A DNA stretch of 64,000 nt, taken from assembly GCA_016712745.1 (NCBI GenBank), contig JADJQN010000001.1, positions 930,001-994,000 on the forward strand. Reading direction: 5' to 3'. Under the pieces are notes generated by a model. The model did no database searches. It was not told the origin of the DNA and worked only from the letters and a program-made list of their open reading frames with translations. The translations under genes and the position numbers were made by a program. The DNA comes from Sandaracinaceae bacterium. Its GTDB lineage: Bacteria > Myxococcota_A > Polyangia > Polyangiales > JADJQN01. Position 1 is the first letter of the stretch. Each line of letters opens with the position of its first letter. Below are positions 20,211 to 31,970 of the stretch, one piece after another.

Positions 20211-21314
20211 TCACGCAGAGAGCTGATCCATCGCTCGATCGTCGGCCGCGACGTGATGCGTGGGCATCTCGACGGGCAACGACATGATCTTCTCGACTAG
20301 AGCCAAATAATCGATGGCGCCGTTGCTCTCTTTCGCATACTCAAAAATCGTTTGCTTCACGCTGGGCGCTTCGCGAAGCTTCGTGTTAATCCGAATCGGC
20401 GGCAAACAGCGTTCGCCAAAATGTTCCTGCAGCGCATCCACCGCTTCGCGGCAGATCTTGTTACGGACGTCGAAGAAGGTCGGAACGACTCCGAGCAGTG
20501 TGATGTCGTGCTTGAGCATTTCGCGGACGTTTTTGATGGTGCGCAGCACTTGGCGCACGCCCACCAGCGAGAGGTAATCGCACGACACGGGCACGACAAC
20601 GCTGTCCGCGTAGACGAGCGCGTTCTGATTCATGAGCGAGAGGGCTGGAGCGCAGTCGATCACAACGACGTCGTACGCATCGGCGCGATCACCAAGTCGC
20701 TCGCGCATAACGCGATCACGATTGGGTCGCCCAGCCAGATAGAGCTCGGCCGCAGCGAGAAGCTCGTTGGAGGTCAGTACATCGAGGTTGTTGCGTACCG
20801 GAACGGCCGCTTCCTCGACCGGCATTCCCAGCACGAGCACGTGATAGAGATTCTTCTCGCCGCGGATGCCCAGCGAGGCGCCGACATTGCCCTGGCCGTC
20901 CGCGTCGACGAGCAAAACTCGCTTGCCCTGCTCGGCAAGAGCCGCCGCCAGGTTGACCGCCGTGGTCGTCTTGCCGGTGCCGCCCTTGTGATTGAAGACC
21001 GCGATACGGCGGGGGCTCTTCTTCTCTTGGGGGAGCGCAAACACCGCGGCGCCTTGATCGGCTGCCTGACGGCATTCGGTCGAGCAAAAGTAGCGAGCCT
21101 CAGTGTCTGTCGCCGTCGCCTGGTAGGCGTACTCGAACACGAAGTCCTTGTGGCAAATGCTGCAGCTGCATTTCTCATCGGCGTGGAGCGCCTGCTCTTG
21201 GCAGACCTGCGAGCAGTAGTAGGCGAAGCGCCCCTCTACCTCGCGTACCTGGTACCGGAACTTCGGAGTGAACGTGCGCTCACAAACTGTGCAGCATGAC
21301 GTCGGCGATTCCAT
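20211..21314 (-). CDS. ParA-family ATPase with two N-terminal zinc-finger modules
   Basis: A 367-residue protein. Residues 7-38 and 49-81 each contain Cx2C-x22-Cx3C (C8, C11, C34, C38 and C51, C54, C77, C81) with identical spacing, resembling TRASH/MYM-type zinc fingers. The ParA domain follows, with the deviant Walker A KGGTGKTT at 110-117, VLLVDADGQGN, the Walker B-like VVVIDCAPALS and PVSCDYLSLVGVRQVL. A strong AAGGAG precedes the ATG. With the ribbon-helix-helix gene downstream it may position DNA or a cell-surface machine; the zinc module suggests an extra protein or DNA contact. Confidence 0.88.
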   Translation of the reverse strand: MESPTSCCTVCERTFTPKFRYQVREVEGRFAYYCSQVCQEQALHADEKCSCSICHKDFVFEYAYQATATDTEARYFCSTECRQAADQGAAVFALPQEKKSPRRIAVFNHKGGTGKTTTAVNLAAALAEQGKRVLLVDADGQGNVGASLGIRGEKNLYHVLVLGMPVEEAAVPVRNNLDVLTSNELLAAAELYLAGRPNRDRVMRERLGDRADAYDVVVIDCAPALSLMNQNALVYADSVVVPVSCDYLSLVGVRQVLRTIKNVREMLKHDITLLGVVPTFFDVRNKICREAVDALQEHFGERCLPPIRINTKLREAPSVKQTIFEYAKESNGAIDYLALVEKIMSLPVEMPTHHVAADDRAMDQLSA

Positions 21315-21466
21315 CGTTCTCCTTCGCGCAAAAATGCGGCTCTCGAAGTCCTTACCGAAGCGCGCCTTTCGCGGTCAAAAAAGGGACAAAGAAAAGCGAC
21401 AGGCGCCGCCTGAAGAAATCTAGAAATTGTCTAGGTTCGCGGTGGTAAGGTCTTGAGACGACGCAC

Positions 21467-22342
21467 GTGTCCATTTCCTTCGACGAGCGCTTCGAGGTCC
21501 TCCGCGAACTAGGCTCCGGCGAATTCGCCGACGTCTCGGAAGTGCGTGATCGCGATAGCGGCGCGCTCTTCGCGCTCAAGCGCTCGCGTGACGGCGCCTC
21601 GCTCAAGAACGAGTTCGCAATGACGCGCGCTGCGGCTCACGCCGGCGTCGTATGCGTGCACGAGTTGGGAGTGCACAACGGGGCCTCGGCGTTCACGATG
21701 GAGCTCTTGGTCGGCGATGACCTGATCACGCACGTGCGTAAGGACTTGGTTTTACCCGCACCGGGTGGCCCTCACCTGCCGATGGCTTTCGGTCAGCCTC
21801 TCCAAGCGGTTGGCTCGTCTCTATTCCGGCGCTGCAGCGATGAAGGCTTGCGCAGGTTACGTTCATCGCTCGCGATGCTTACTGAAGTGCTCGCGCATGT
21901 GCACCAGCTTGGCATGGTCCATCGCGACCTGCAGCCCGCCAACGTGCGCGTCGCGAGCGACGGTGGTCTCACGCTGATTGATTTCGGTCTGACCGCTAGG
22001 CAGGGCGCCACTACCGCAACCCCCTCGCTAGGCGCGCCGTCACACATCGCTCCGGAGGACGCCGCCGGCGTCGCAGCGCACGTCGAGAGCGATTGGTACG
22101 CAATCGGAGTGCTTCTCTTCGAGGCACTCACCGGTGAGCTTCCCTTCGCAGGCACTGGCCAAGACGTGCTCTTGCGGAAGCAAACAGTAAGCGCGCCTGC
22201 GCCAAGCTTCTTCGTGGATAACATTCCTCGCGATCTGGATGCGCTTTGCCGGGGGCTCCTGCAGCCCTCGCAAAATCTCCGATTTGGCGCACCTCAACTA
22301 TTCGAGTGCCTCACCCTTCAGACGGTCACCGGGCGACCGTAG
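21467..22342 (+). CDS. Cytosolic Ser/Thr protein kinase-like protein with altered catalytic loop
   Basis: A 291-residue kinase fold with GTG start. The glycine loop ELGSGEFADV, the ATP-anchoring Lys38 (LFALKRS), the catalytic loop MVHRDLQPANV (Asp154, Asn159) and the metal-binding IDFGL are all visible, as is DWYAIGVLLFEALTGELPF. In the catalytic loop Gln156 replaces the conserved Lys of HRDLKPxN, so activity may be reduced or specialised. There is no membrane segment or extra domain. It is divergent from the parA gene. Confidence 0.82.
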   Translation: MSISFDERFEVLRELGSGEFADVSEVRDRDSGALFALKRSRDGASLKNEFAMTRAAAHAGVVCVHELGVHNGASAFTMELLVGDDLITHVRKDLVLPAPGGPHLPMAFGQPLQAVGSSLFRRCSDEGLRRLRSSLAMLTEVLAHVHQLGMVHRDLQPANVRVASDGGLTLIDFGLTARQGATTATPSLGAPSHIAPEDAAGVAAHVESDWYAIGVLLFEALTGELPFAGTGQDVLLRKQTVSAPAPSFFVDNIPRDLDALCRGLLQPSQNLRFGAPQLFECLTLQTVTGRP

Positions 22343-22387
22343 CTAAAAGGCCGGAATAAATCGTTGGTGCGAAAGCAGGAGGTTCAT

Positions 22388-23185
22388 TTGTCACGACTTG
22401 CGCGCGCGTTGTGGTTGTGCGCCGCATTCTTGGCCGGCTGCGCCGATTCGCCAGCAGGTCCCGGCACGGACGCAGGCAGCGGGGCGGCCGACATGGCGCT
22501 GGTAGCCGACGGATCCGCACTCGACGCGAGTAATGACGACACCGGCATAGCGATGGACGCACAAGTCGGCGCGACGCGGTGCACGAACGGGCTTGATGAC
22601 GACGGCGACGGACTCGTCGACGCACTGGATCCCGAGTGCACAGGGTCTGCGGACAACGATGAAGGCACGTTCGGAACCGGCATTCCGGGCGACAACCGCG
22701 ATCCCATGTGGCAGGACTGCTTTTTCGACGGCAACTCCGGAGCGGGCGACGATGGCTGTCGCTATCGAACCGGCTGCCTCACGGGCGAGCTGCCGCAGAG
22801 CGATCCGGATTGCACTTTGAGCGCGGACTACGTCGAGTTTTGTGAGCCTGGCACACCGAACGGCTGCGACTGCTTCGGCTGCTGCGCGGTAGACACCGGT
22901 TCGGGGACCACGGTCAACATCATCCTCGGCGGCAGCTGCTCGGAAGCGAATATTGATGACACGACAGCGTGCCCCCGATGCATGCCGACAACCCAATGTG
23001 ACAATCCGTGTGGTCGCTGCGAGCTGTGCCCAGGCCGGACGGTGGCTGACCTACCGCCCGATTGCGCGCCAGACGGCGGCCAGCCCTACGCCTGTGACAA
23101 CGGCGAACAGATCTGTAGCGCAACGGCAACGTGCCCTTCAGGCTACTCGTGTGAGCTCGGTTGCTGTTTGCTGAACCTGTTTTGA
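22388..23185 (+). CDS. Cysteine-rich lipoprotein with DDDGDG motif
   Basis: A 265-residue lipoprotein. A strong AGGAGG 5 bases upstream selects TTG 22388 as start; an in-frame GTG at 22364 is less likely. The signal peptide ends in LAGC. After a D/G/A-rich spacer comes [20 protein letters not shown], a likely calcium-binding loop, and then a domain with more than 20 Cys residues including CDCFGCCAV and [13 protein letters not shown]. Likely surface-exposed and disulfide-rich, function unknown. A second Cys-rich lipoprotein gene follows within 20 bases. Confidence 0.8.
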   Translation: MSRLARALWLCAAFLAGCADSPAGPGTDAGSGAADMALVADGSALDASNDDTGIAMDAQVGATRCTNGLDDDGDGLVDALDPECTGSADNDEGTFGTGIPGDNRDPMWQDCFFDGNSGAGDDGCRYRTGCLTGELPQSDPDCTLSADYVEFCEPGTPNGCDCFGCCAVDTGSGTTVNIILGGSCSEANIDDTTACPRCMPTTQCDNPCGRCELCPGRTVADLPPDCAPDGGQPYACDNGEQICSATATCPSGYSCELGCCLLNLF

Positions 23186-23200
23186 AAAGTTATGAGGCCC

Positions 23201-23455
23201 ATGAAATCTGTAGCGACGCTCACTGTGTTGATCTGCGTTTCGATCGTTGGGTGTGGTCATTCGGAGATTGGCGAAGAATGCGACGCGGTCGGCTCGACCA
23301 ATGTTTGCGTCGAGGGCGCCATCTGCACGAATGAGGCCGATGGCGCAGCCAGTTGCCGCAAGGTATGCGTCACGCAGGAAGACTGCGGAGCCACCGAGTC
23401 CTGCAACGGCGTTTCCGGCGCGAGCATCAAGAGCTGCCAGCCCGACGCGCTCTGA
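23201..23455 (+). CDS. Small cysteine-rich lipoprotein
   Basis: An 84-residue lipoprotein with signal peptide MKSVATLTVLICVSIVGC. Eight further Cys residues follow in a compact module with C-x6-8-C spacing (GEECDAVGSTNVCVEGAIC, CRKVCVTQEDCGATESC). An in-frame ATG at 23192 is an alternative start; GAGG between the two favours 23201. It is probably co-transcribed with the preceding Cys-rich lipoprotein. The module resembles the cysteine segment of the 6608 lipoprotein. Confidence 0.72.
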   Translation: MKSVATLTVLICVSIVGCGHSEIGEECDAVGSTNVCVEGAICTNEADGAASCRKVCVTQEDCGATESCNGVSGASIKSCQPDAL

Positions 23456-23486
23456 GCGGCCGAGCGAGAGATTTGCGAGATGCGTT

Positions 23487-24179
23487 CTATACCTTGCGCA
23501 GTGAGCAAACGCGCACGTCCACTGCACTGGCGTAGTGAGCGAGAGGCGGTGTTTGAGGGCGTGTGATGCCGGCCGCAGCGATGAGCGACTCGTCGAGTGA
23601 GTGGACCTGCGCGTGGCACGCAGGGTACGGCGTGTGCTCGACGCGGCCCGACCATAGCTGCTCACGCTTCTCGAGAAAGAGGTGATAGCGCTCCAATAAG
23701 AAATGCTGAAGTGTGCCCGGCACGGAATCGGCGAGTCGCTGCCCGATCGTGTAGTCCACATCTAAGTGCCCCTTCTCTGCGCGCGAACGCTTTGATTGAT
23801 AACGCACGCGTTCGCCCTCGCGATGAAACGACATCTGCGCGTCGTAATACGGCAAACCCCATTGCGCCCGCGCGACGCGCACGGCCAACTTTGACGACGC
23901 TTCGAGCGAGAAGAAATACACGCCCTGCCGACCGCCGTGTCTGACATAGGTGCGCACATTGGTCTCGAGAAAATCAAAGCTCAGCGCCTTGGGCATCCAG
24001 GCCGTACGAATCCCGAGCATCTGAAACGGCACAAGACCGACGTAATAAACGCCGTCGTGCGCATCAAGCTCGAGCGAACGCGGCACGAGCGGACGCAGCG
24101 CGCCAGCGGTCACAGGCCAGTGCAAGAACAACAAGTTCTGCCACCGCTGCCACCCCCCCGTCCGCTCCACGTCACTCAT
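23487..24179 (-). CDS. DUF2071 (YqjF-like) family protein
   Basis: A 230-residue protein with the DUF2071 layout: LLFLHWPVTAGALRPLVPRS near the N-terminus, GLVPFQMLGIRTAWMP, FLETNVRTYVRHGGRQGVYFFSLEA in the middle and FLLERYHLF towards the end. No biochemical function is established for the family; the fold resembles acetoacetate decarboxylase. It starts 9 bases after parE on the same strand and converges on the small lipoprotein gene. Confidence 0.88.
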   Translation of the reverse strand: MSDVERTGGWQRWQNLLFLHWPVTAGALRPLVPRSLELDAHDGVYYVGLVPFQMLGIRTAWMPKALSFDFLETNVRTYVRHGGRQGVYFFSLEASSKLAVRVARAQWGLPYYDAQMSFHREGERVRYQSKRSRAEKGHLDVDYTIGQRLADSVPGTLQHFLLERYHLFLEKREQLWSGRVEHTPYPACHAQVHSLDESLIAAAGITRPQTPPLAHYASAVDVRVCSLRKV

Positions 24180-24188
24180 AGGGCTACG

Positions 24189-26159
<1,971 letters not shown>

Positions 26160-26164
26160 TCAAG

Positions 26165-28516
26165 CTACCGCGCTTGAAGAGCGCGTGCCTTGCCGGCGCG
26201 TGAGGTGATCTCGTATTTGCGCGTTGAGATTTCGAACTTTCGGTCGCTCTCGTTTTGAACCACGAGCGCGTCGCTCTTGTCCGTCAGCAGTGCAGCCGCG
26301 AGAACTGTGTCGTCCTTCTGCAACTTTATGAGGATGACGCCCTTGCCGGCGCCCGAAAGAAGCGCAACTTCTTCCGACTCGCAAATGAGTGCATGCCCGT
26401 TGACAGTTGCGACGGCGACTTTCTGATCGTCATCGACTGCTCCAACGAAGACCACTTCGTCGCCCTCGCGCAATCGCGCAAAGCGACGGCCTGCGCGCGT
26501 CGACGTTTCGCGATGCGCACGAAGCGAGAAGCGCAGGGACATGCCGTCCTTCGTAACCACCAAGGCGTAGGGCGGCTCAGGCTCTTCCTTGCCTTCCTTC
26601 ACCGCCGGCACTTCGCGGACGCGCGGGTCGAACGACATCATCGCTATGATGCGTTCGCCGTCGGCCATCTTGAACATCTTCTGAATCGGATCGCCATAGC
26701 CCGTCGTCGCTGGCACGTCGACAATGCGGCACACGTAGCAAACACCCGTGTTTGAGAAGAACGCAATGGAAGACTTGGTGCCACCCGCGACAACGTCGAG
26801 CACCTGGTCGCCTTCGCGCGTGCGCGTAGCGCTGACATCTTTCACTTCGCGCTGACGCTTGATCCAGCCCTGCTGCGTGAGCACGACCATGGCGTCTTCG
26901 TCGACAATGAACGCATCCGCGTCGTATTCCGGCTCTTCCGCAGCGCCGCCGACCTTCGTGTGGCGACGGATCGGATAGGTGGTCTTCAACTCGAGCAGCT
27001 CAGCCCGAATCAACTTCCAGCGCGCGCTCTCGCTCTTCACCAAGGCGCCGAGGCGGGCGGCCTCGTTGCGCTTCTCGGCAAGCTCCTCGCGTATGAGGTT
27101 AATTTCAAGCTGCGCCAAGCGATAGAGCTTCAACTCCAAGATGGCGTCAACTTGCTCGGCGTCGAGCGAGAAGCGCTTCATCAACTTCTCGGCGGCGTCT
27201 TTCTTGCCAGAGGATTTGCGGATGATGCGAATCGTCTCGTCGAGAACGTCGAAGATAATCTCGAAGCCCTCGAGCATATGAATGCGTCGCTTGAGCTCGG
27301 ACAAGTCGTAGGTGAGACGCTTGGTGACGACCTCGAAACGAAAGGCAAGAAACGCACGCAACATCGCGCCGAGATCGAGGCGCTTCGGCGCAGGCACATC
27401 GACATTTTCGGTCGGCACGAGACAGGTGAGATTCACCTGCACGTTGGTTGCGAGGGGCGTGTGTTTGTAGAGATACGCCATCACGAGCTGCGGATCGGTG
27501 TCCTTCTTGATTTCCAGCACGAGGCGGGTGATGTCGGTGCTTTCGTCGCGCACGTCGGTGAGGACCGGCAACTTCTTCGACATGATCACTTCGGCAATCT
27601 TCTCGACGATGGTGCGGCGCTCGACGGCGTAGGGAATGGAGTGGATGACGATTTGCGCCGGACCACGCTTCGTCTCCTCCATCTGCCATTCGCCGCGCAA
27701 TTTGAAAGAACCCTGGCCCGTCGAATAGACCTCGTTCATCTCGGCGCGCGAAGACAGCAGCTGGCCACCGGTCGGAAAATCGGGACCTTTGATGTATTTC
27801 AGAAGCTTCGGAACTGGCAGGTCCGGGTCGTCAATTAGAGCGACCGCTGCATCGATCACTTCGCCAAAGTTATGCGGAGGAATGCTGGTCGCCATGCCGA
27901 CGGCAATGCCCTGCGAGCCGTTCACCAGAAGGTGTGGGAAGCGCGCTGGCAACACCGCGGGCTCCATGCGCGTATTGTCGAAGTTCGGACGAAAGTGGAC
28001 CGTCTCCTTATCGAGCTCGGCAAGAAGCTCCATCGCGATGGGTTGGAGACGCGCTTCCGTATAACGATAGGCGGCGGCGCCGTCGCCATCGGCCGAGCCG
28101 AAGTTGCCGCGACCGTCGACCAGCATCGCTTGCATCGTGAAGCTCTGCGCGAGGCGAACCATGGCGTCGTACACCGACGAATCGCCGTGTGGATGGAACT
28201 TGCCAAGCACGTCACCGACGACGAGCGCGCACTTGCGGTACTTGACGTCCGGCCGCAGCCCCAGCTCGCGCATCGCGTACAAAATGCGGCGCTGCACGGG
28301 CTTCAGGCCATCACGCACATCAGGAAGAGCGCGCGAGGTAATAACGCTGAGCGCGTAGTTCAAATAGCGACGCTGCGCTTCGGTCGCGAGGGACTTGTCT
28401 TCCATGAGAGGCAACATCGGAGCCGGCGCTGCTGCCGCTGCGCCCTTGCCTTTTCCGCGGCCCTTGCCGCCGCCGAACAAGTCCATCTGCGTCTTCTTTT
28501 TGCCCTTGCGCGCCAC
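26165..28516 (-). CDS. parC: DNA topoisomerase IV subunit A
   Basis: A 783-residue cleavage subunit. The GTG at 28516 is chosen because GGAGG lies 5 bases upstream; it begins [17 protein letters not shown] with a Gly/Lys-rich leader before the core. Core motifs are [39 protein letters not shown] (quinolone-determining region with Ser at the key position) and the catalytic Tyr in [14 protein letters not shown]. The C-terminal beta-pinwheel lacks a clear GyrA box, which supports ParC. It forms an operon with parE. Confidence 0.92.
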   Translation of the reverse strand: MARKGKKKTQMDLFGGGKGRGKGKGAAAAAPAPMLPLMEDKSLATEAQRRYLNYALSVITSRALPDVRDGLKPVQRRILYAMRELGLRPDVKYRKCALVVGDVLGKFHPHGDSSVYDAMVRLAQSFTMQAMLVDGRGNFGSADGDGAAAYRYTEARLQPIAMELLAELDKETVHFRPNFDNTRMEPAVLPARFPHLLVNGSQGIAVGMATSIPPHNFGEVIDAAVALIDDPDLPVPKLLKYIKGPDFPTGGQLLSSRAEMNEVYSTGQGSFKLRGEWQMEETKRGPAQIVIHSIPYAVERRTIVEKIAEVIMSKKLPVLTDVRDESTDITRLVLEIKKDTDPQLVMAYLYKHTPLATNVQVNLTCLVPTENVDVPAPKRLDLGAMLRAFLAFRFEVVTKRLTYDLSELKRRIHMLEGFEIIFDVLDETIRIIRKSSGKKDAAEKLMKRFSLDAEQVDAILELKLYRLAQLEINLIREELAEKRNEAARLGALVKSESARWKLIRAELLELKTTYPIRRHTKVGGAAEEPEYDADAFIVDEDAMVVLTQQGWIKRQREVKDVSATRTREGDQVLDVVAGGTKSSIAFFSNTGVCYVCRIVDVPATTGYGDPIQKMFKMADGERIIAMMSFDPRVREVPAVKEGKEEPEPPYALVVTKDGMSLRFSLRAHRETSTRAGRRFARLREGDEVVFVGAVDDDQKVAVATVNGHALICESEEVALLSGAGKGVILIKLQKDDTVLAAALLTDKSDALVVQNESDRKFEISTRKYEITSRAGKARALQAR

Positions 28517-28717
28517 GCCCGCCTCCGACGGTCCTGCCCACTCGTTCAGGCTGGAACGTGCCGCGATGTAACAGGCGATGCCCCGCGAACGCAAGATTCA
28601 TTCACGATCCACGCTAGTTGGCGATCGCCTCGCTGGGGAAACTTGCGCTCGTCGCGAAATGCCGCAGTTGCGATTGATTGCAACAGCCGATCGCGCACCA
28701 CAGTGGGCCATAGGGCT

Positions 28718-28733
28718 GAATTGTGCGCAATTC
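28718..28733. promoter_or_regulatory. Palindromic operator-like site
   Basis: GAATTG (28718-28723) and CAATTC (28728-28733) are perfect inverted arms around TGCG. The site lies in the 270-base divergent region between the parC start (28516) and the small helical gene (28787), 54 bases from the latter. The binding protein is unknown. Confidence 0.35.
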
Positions 28734-28786
28734 CGTGCTCAATTTCACAGCCGCACTTCGGCACGCGCTCTGCATTGCATCGGCCC

Positions 28787-29281
28787 ATGCCCAACGTCGC
28801 AACCACGCTATCCGTTCGCGCACTTCCGCCGATTCCGACTACGTCGATTCTCGCCGCGTCCCTGCACGCGAGCGCTGCCGCATTTCTGGAACTTTACGGC
28901 TACGCAAAGGCGACTCAGTGGAGCGACGAAGTGATGCGCACCGGGGAGCGCCACGACCTTCTTGAGACCATCGCGGCGCGTCTCACCGAGTGCGCCGATG
29001 TTGTCGCGCAACGGGCGGTCGAGCTTGGCGTCAACGAGGGCCGTGGCCGCATTGACCGCGCGCTAGGCACATCGGCCATGTGGACCGTAGAGTCGGTTCG
29101 CACGACCAGCGACTTGGTGGCGCGGTTCCGCGCGTTACGGGATGTGCTGGACACCTTCTCGCATCAGGCGGCCCTTGCGGGGGACTCAGCGACCCGTCGC
29201 GTGTATCACGACGTTCTCAACGTCACGATGAAGTGCTACTTCGCGATCGAGGATTCGTTCGACGTTGCGCGCGCTGCCTGA
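28787..29281 (+). CDS. Small all-helical protein, weakly Dps/ferritin-like
   Basis: A 164-residue protein predicted by eye to be mostly alpha-helical. The segment AASLHASAAAFLELYGYAKA through CADVVAQRAVELG resembles helices A and B of Dps proteins, but the His/Asp/Glu ferroxidase residues are not evident (for example AKATQW where Dps has a His before Trp). No ribosome binding site is obvious, and the frame stays open upstream opposite parC, so the start is uncertain. Its stop lies 5 bases from the leuS stop. Function unknown. Confidence 0.55.
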   Translation: MPNVATTLSVRALPPIPTTSILAASLHASAAAFLELYGYAKATQWSDEVMRTGERHDLLETIAARLTECADVVAQRAVELGVNEGRGRIDRALGTSAMWTVESVRTTSDLVARFRALRDVLDTFSHQAALAGDSATRRVYHDVLNVTMKCYFAIEDSFDVARAA

Positions 29282-29285
29282 TCTT

Positions 29286-31907
29286 TTACACGGCAACCAA
29301 CGTGAGGATTTTGCCCGCGATGTAAATTGTCTTTTTGACAGTCTTGCCTTGGAGATGGGCAGCGACGTTAGCGTCCGCTTGTGCCGCCGCAAGCGCAGTC
29401 GCTTCATTGGCGTCGTTGGCGAGGCGGACTCGCCCCCGAACCTTGCCATTCACCTGGACTGGAATCTCCACGCTGTCCTCATGCACGGCGTCGGCGTCAA
29501 ACGCCGGCCACGACGCGTGCAGGAGTGTGCCCTTGCCGCCAAGATGCTCATGGAGCTCGTCGGCGATATGCGGTGCAAACGGCGCCAGTAGGCGCACGAG
29601 TGCATCGACGCCCTCACGCAGTACGGATTTCTCCGCGGCAGTCTTTGCTTCGAACGCCGTCAGCGCGTTGAGGAGTTCCATCATCGCAGCGACACCCGTG
29701 TTGGGCTGGCGGCGCTCGCCGAGGTCGCGCGTGACGCGATCAATGATCTTGTGCAGCGTGCGCCGCATCGTCTTCGCGTTCTCGCTCAGTTCGCCCGATG
29801 TGTACGGCGAAGTCGTCAGCAACATCTCTCGACGGTCGCGGATCATTCGCCAGACCCGCTGCAAGAACCGCGAAGCACCTTCAATGCCGGCCTCGCTCCA
29901 GTCCACCTGCGCCTCAGGCGGCGCAGCGAAGAGCACGAAGAGGCGAGCGCTGTCCGCACCGTACTTTGAAACGATTTCGTCCGGGTCGACGATGTTGCGC
30001 TTCGACTTGCTCATCTTCACGACGCCGCCTATTTCCACCGGCTCGCCCGTCGCGATGACGACTCGTGTTCCCTCGCGTAGCTCGGTCTCTTCTGGATAGA
30101 AATAGAGTGTGTGCGCGGGGTTGAGCGCATCCTGACGGTGGTAGAACTCTTTGCAGACCATGCCCTGCGTCAGCAGCGCGGCGAACGGCTCGCGCGGCGT
30201 ATCCTTGGGGAAGTAGCCTAGGTCGATCATGACGCGCTGCCAGAAGCGCGCGTAAAGCAAATGCATGACCGCATGTTCGATGCCGCCGATGTACAAGTCG
30301 ATCGGCAGCCAGTTTCGCGCGCGCTCGCCATCGACCGGACCGGCTTCATGGCGTGGCGTCGTATAGCGATCAAAGTACCAACTTGATTCCACGAATGTGT
30401 CGAAGGTATCCGTCTCCCGTCGCGCGGGCTTTCCGCACTTCGGACAACTGACGTTTACGAACGATTCGTGACGCGCAAGCGGCGAACCACCCTCGCCTGT
30501 GATCTCAACATCCTCCGGCAATACGACGGGTAGATCCTTCTGGGGCACAGGCACGACGCCGTCCGTTTCGCAGTGAATCACCGGAATCGGCGCGCCCCAA
30601 TAGCGCTGACGCGATACCAGCCAATCACGCAGGCGGTAGCTGATGGTCCCGCGCCCAGCGTTCTTCTCGGCGAGCAGGGCGACGACCTTTTCTTTTCCTA
30701 TTTCGTTCAGCGTGCCATCGAGTGACCCGCTGTTGACCATGAAACCGCCTTCGACATAGGCGGCAGTCATCGTCGCGGGGTCGAGAGGCTGCGCACCCTC
30801 GGGCTGGATGACAACTCGGATCGGCAACTTGTACTTCTGCGCAAATTCGAAGTCGCGCTGATCGTGTGCAGGAACTGCCATTACGGCTCCCGTGCCGTAG
30901 TCCATGAGTACGAAATTCGCGACGTAGATTGGAACCTCGGCGCCAGTGATTGGATGCAGGCACGTCGCTCCTGTGAACACGCCCTCTTTGTTGGCTTCAC
31001 CAACGTCGTGACGTACGCGGCGTTCAGCGCGAATACGGTCCGCGAAGTCCTGAACTTCCTTCTCGCGCGGCGTTCCAGCCGCGAGGCGCGTGGCCAATGG
31101 ATGCTCGGCGGCGATCGACAAGAACGTCACGCCAAACAATGTGTCGGGGCGCGTTGTGAAGACCGAGAGCTCGTTCACACCATCGACTGGATTCTTCAAG
31201 GCGAAACGGATTTCGGCGCCGGTGCTGCGGCCAATCCAGTTGCGCTGCATTGTGAGGACCTGCTCAGGCCATTTGCCCTCTAGCTCTTTGTGCCCATCCA
31301 AGAGCTCTTGCGCGTATTTGGTTGTGCGCAAGAACCACTGCTGCATCTCGCGCTGACGTACGTTGTTGCCGCAGCGCCAGCATTTGCCCTCTTCCACTTG
31401 TTCATTGGCGAGGACTGTTTGGCAATGGTCACAAAAGTTCGCAAGAGCCGCCTTGCGGTACGCGACGCCCGCTTCAAGCATGCGCAGAAACATCGCCTGC
31501 TCGTGCTTGTAGTAGCTCGCATCACACGTGGCGATTTCGCGATCCCAGTCATAGCTGAAGCCGAGCTTTTTGATCTGCTCGCGCATCTGGGCGATGTTCT
31601 CGTAAGTCCAATCCCGCGGGTGGCGCTTGCGTTCAATCGCAGCATTCTCAGCCGGCATGCCGAAAGCATCCCATCCCATCGGATGCAAAACGTTCTTACC
31701 GCGCATGCGCAAGTGGCGCACGAAGACGTCGCCGAGCGAGTAGTTGCGCACATGGCCCATGTGGATGCGGCCGGAAGGGTATGGAAGCATTTCGAGCAAA
31801 TAGAAATCGTCTTTGCCGGTGGCATCGCCCACGCTGAACGCGCGCTCGTCCGCCCAGCGCTTCTGCCACCTGGGTTCGATCTCAGCGGGATTGTATCGCT
31901 CGTGCAT
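29286..31907 (-). CDS. leuS: Leucyl-tRNA synthetase
   Basis: Charges tRNA-Leu with leucine; 873 residues from MHERYNPAEIEPRWQKRW. The class I signatures are the HIGH-type LPYPSGRIHMGHVRNYS near residue 45 and GGVVKMSKSKRN near 585. The editing domain lies in between (TTRPDTLFGVTFL, MAVPAHDQRDFEFA), and the Cys-rich zinc insert CDHCQTVLANEQVEEGKCWRC is also visible. The frame remains open upstream through the hexanucleotide array, but family length and content put the start at 31907. Confidence 0.96.
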   Translation of the reverse strand: MHERYNPAEIEPRWQKRWADERAFSVGDATGKDDFYLLEMLPYPSGRIHMGHVRNYSLGDVFVRHLRMRGKNVLHPMGWDAFGMPAENAAIERKRHPRDWTYENIAQMREQIKKLGFSYDWDREIATCDASYYKHEQAMFLRMLEAGVAYRKAALANFCDHCQTVLANEQVEEGKCWRCGNNVRQREMQQWFLRTTKYAQELLDGHKELEGKWPEQVLTMQRNWIGRSTGAEIRFALKNPVDGVNELSVFTTRPDTLFGVTFLSIAAEHPLATRLAAGTPREKEVQDFADRIRAERRVRHDVGEANKEGVFTGATCLHPITGAEVPIYVANFVLMDYGTGAVMAVPAHDQRDFEFAQKYKLPIRVVIQPEGAQPLDPATMTAAYVEGGFMVNSGSLDGTLNEIGKEKVVALLAEKNAGRGTISYRLRDWLVSRQRYWGAPIPVIHCETDGVVPVPQKDLPVVLPEDVEITGEGGSPLARHESFVNVSCPKCGKPARRETDTFDTFVESSWYFDRYTTPRHEAGPVDGERARNWLPIDLYIGGIEHAVMHLLYARFWQRVMIDLGYFPKDTPREPFAALLTQGMVCKEFYHRQDALNPAHTLYFYPEETELREGTRVVIATGEPVEIGGVVKMSKSKRNIVDPDEIVSKYGADSARLFVLFAAPPEAQVDWSEAGIEGASRFLQRVWRMIRDRREMLLTTSPYTSGELSENAKTMRRTLHKIIDRVTRDLGERRQPNTGVAAMMELLNALTAFEAKTAAEKSVLREGVDALVRLLAPFAPHIADELHEHLGGKGTLLHASWPAFDADAVHEDSVEIPVQVNGKVRGRVRLANDANEATALAAAQADANVAAHLQGKTVKKTIYIAGKILTLVAV

Positions 31908-31970
31908 AGGGGCGGTTTGATACCACAAGGCGGGCGATGTCGGAACCCGCGGCAGTGCGGGCCGGGTCAG

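Noticed and set aside
27872..28786. Long plus-strand open frame upstream of the small helical protein
   Set aside because: It is antisense to parC, with His/Arg-rich composition typical of antisense frames. Only the part after 28787 lies outside parC and looks protein-like.
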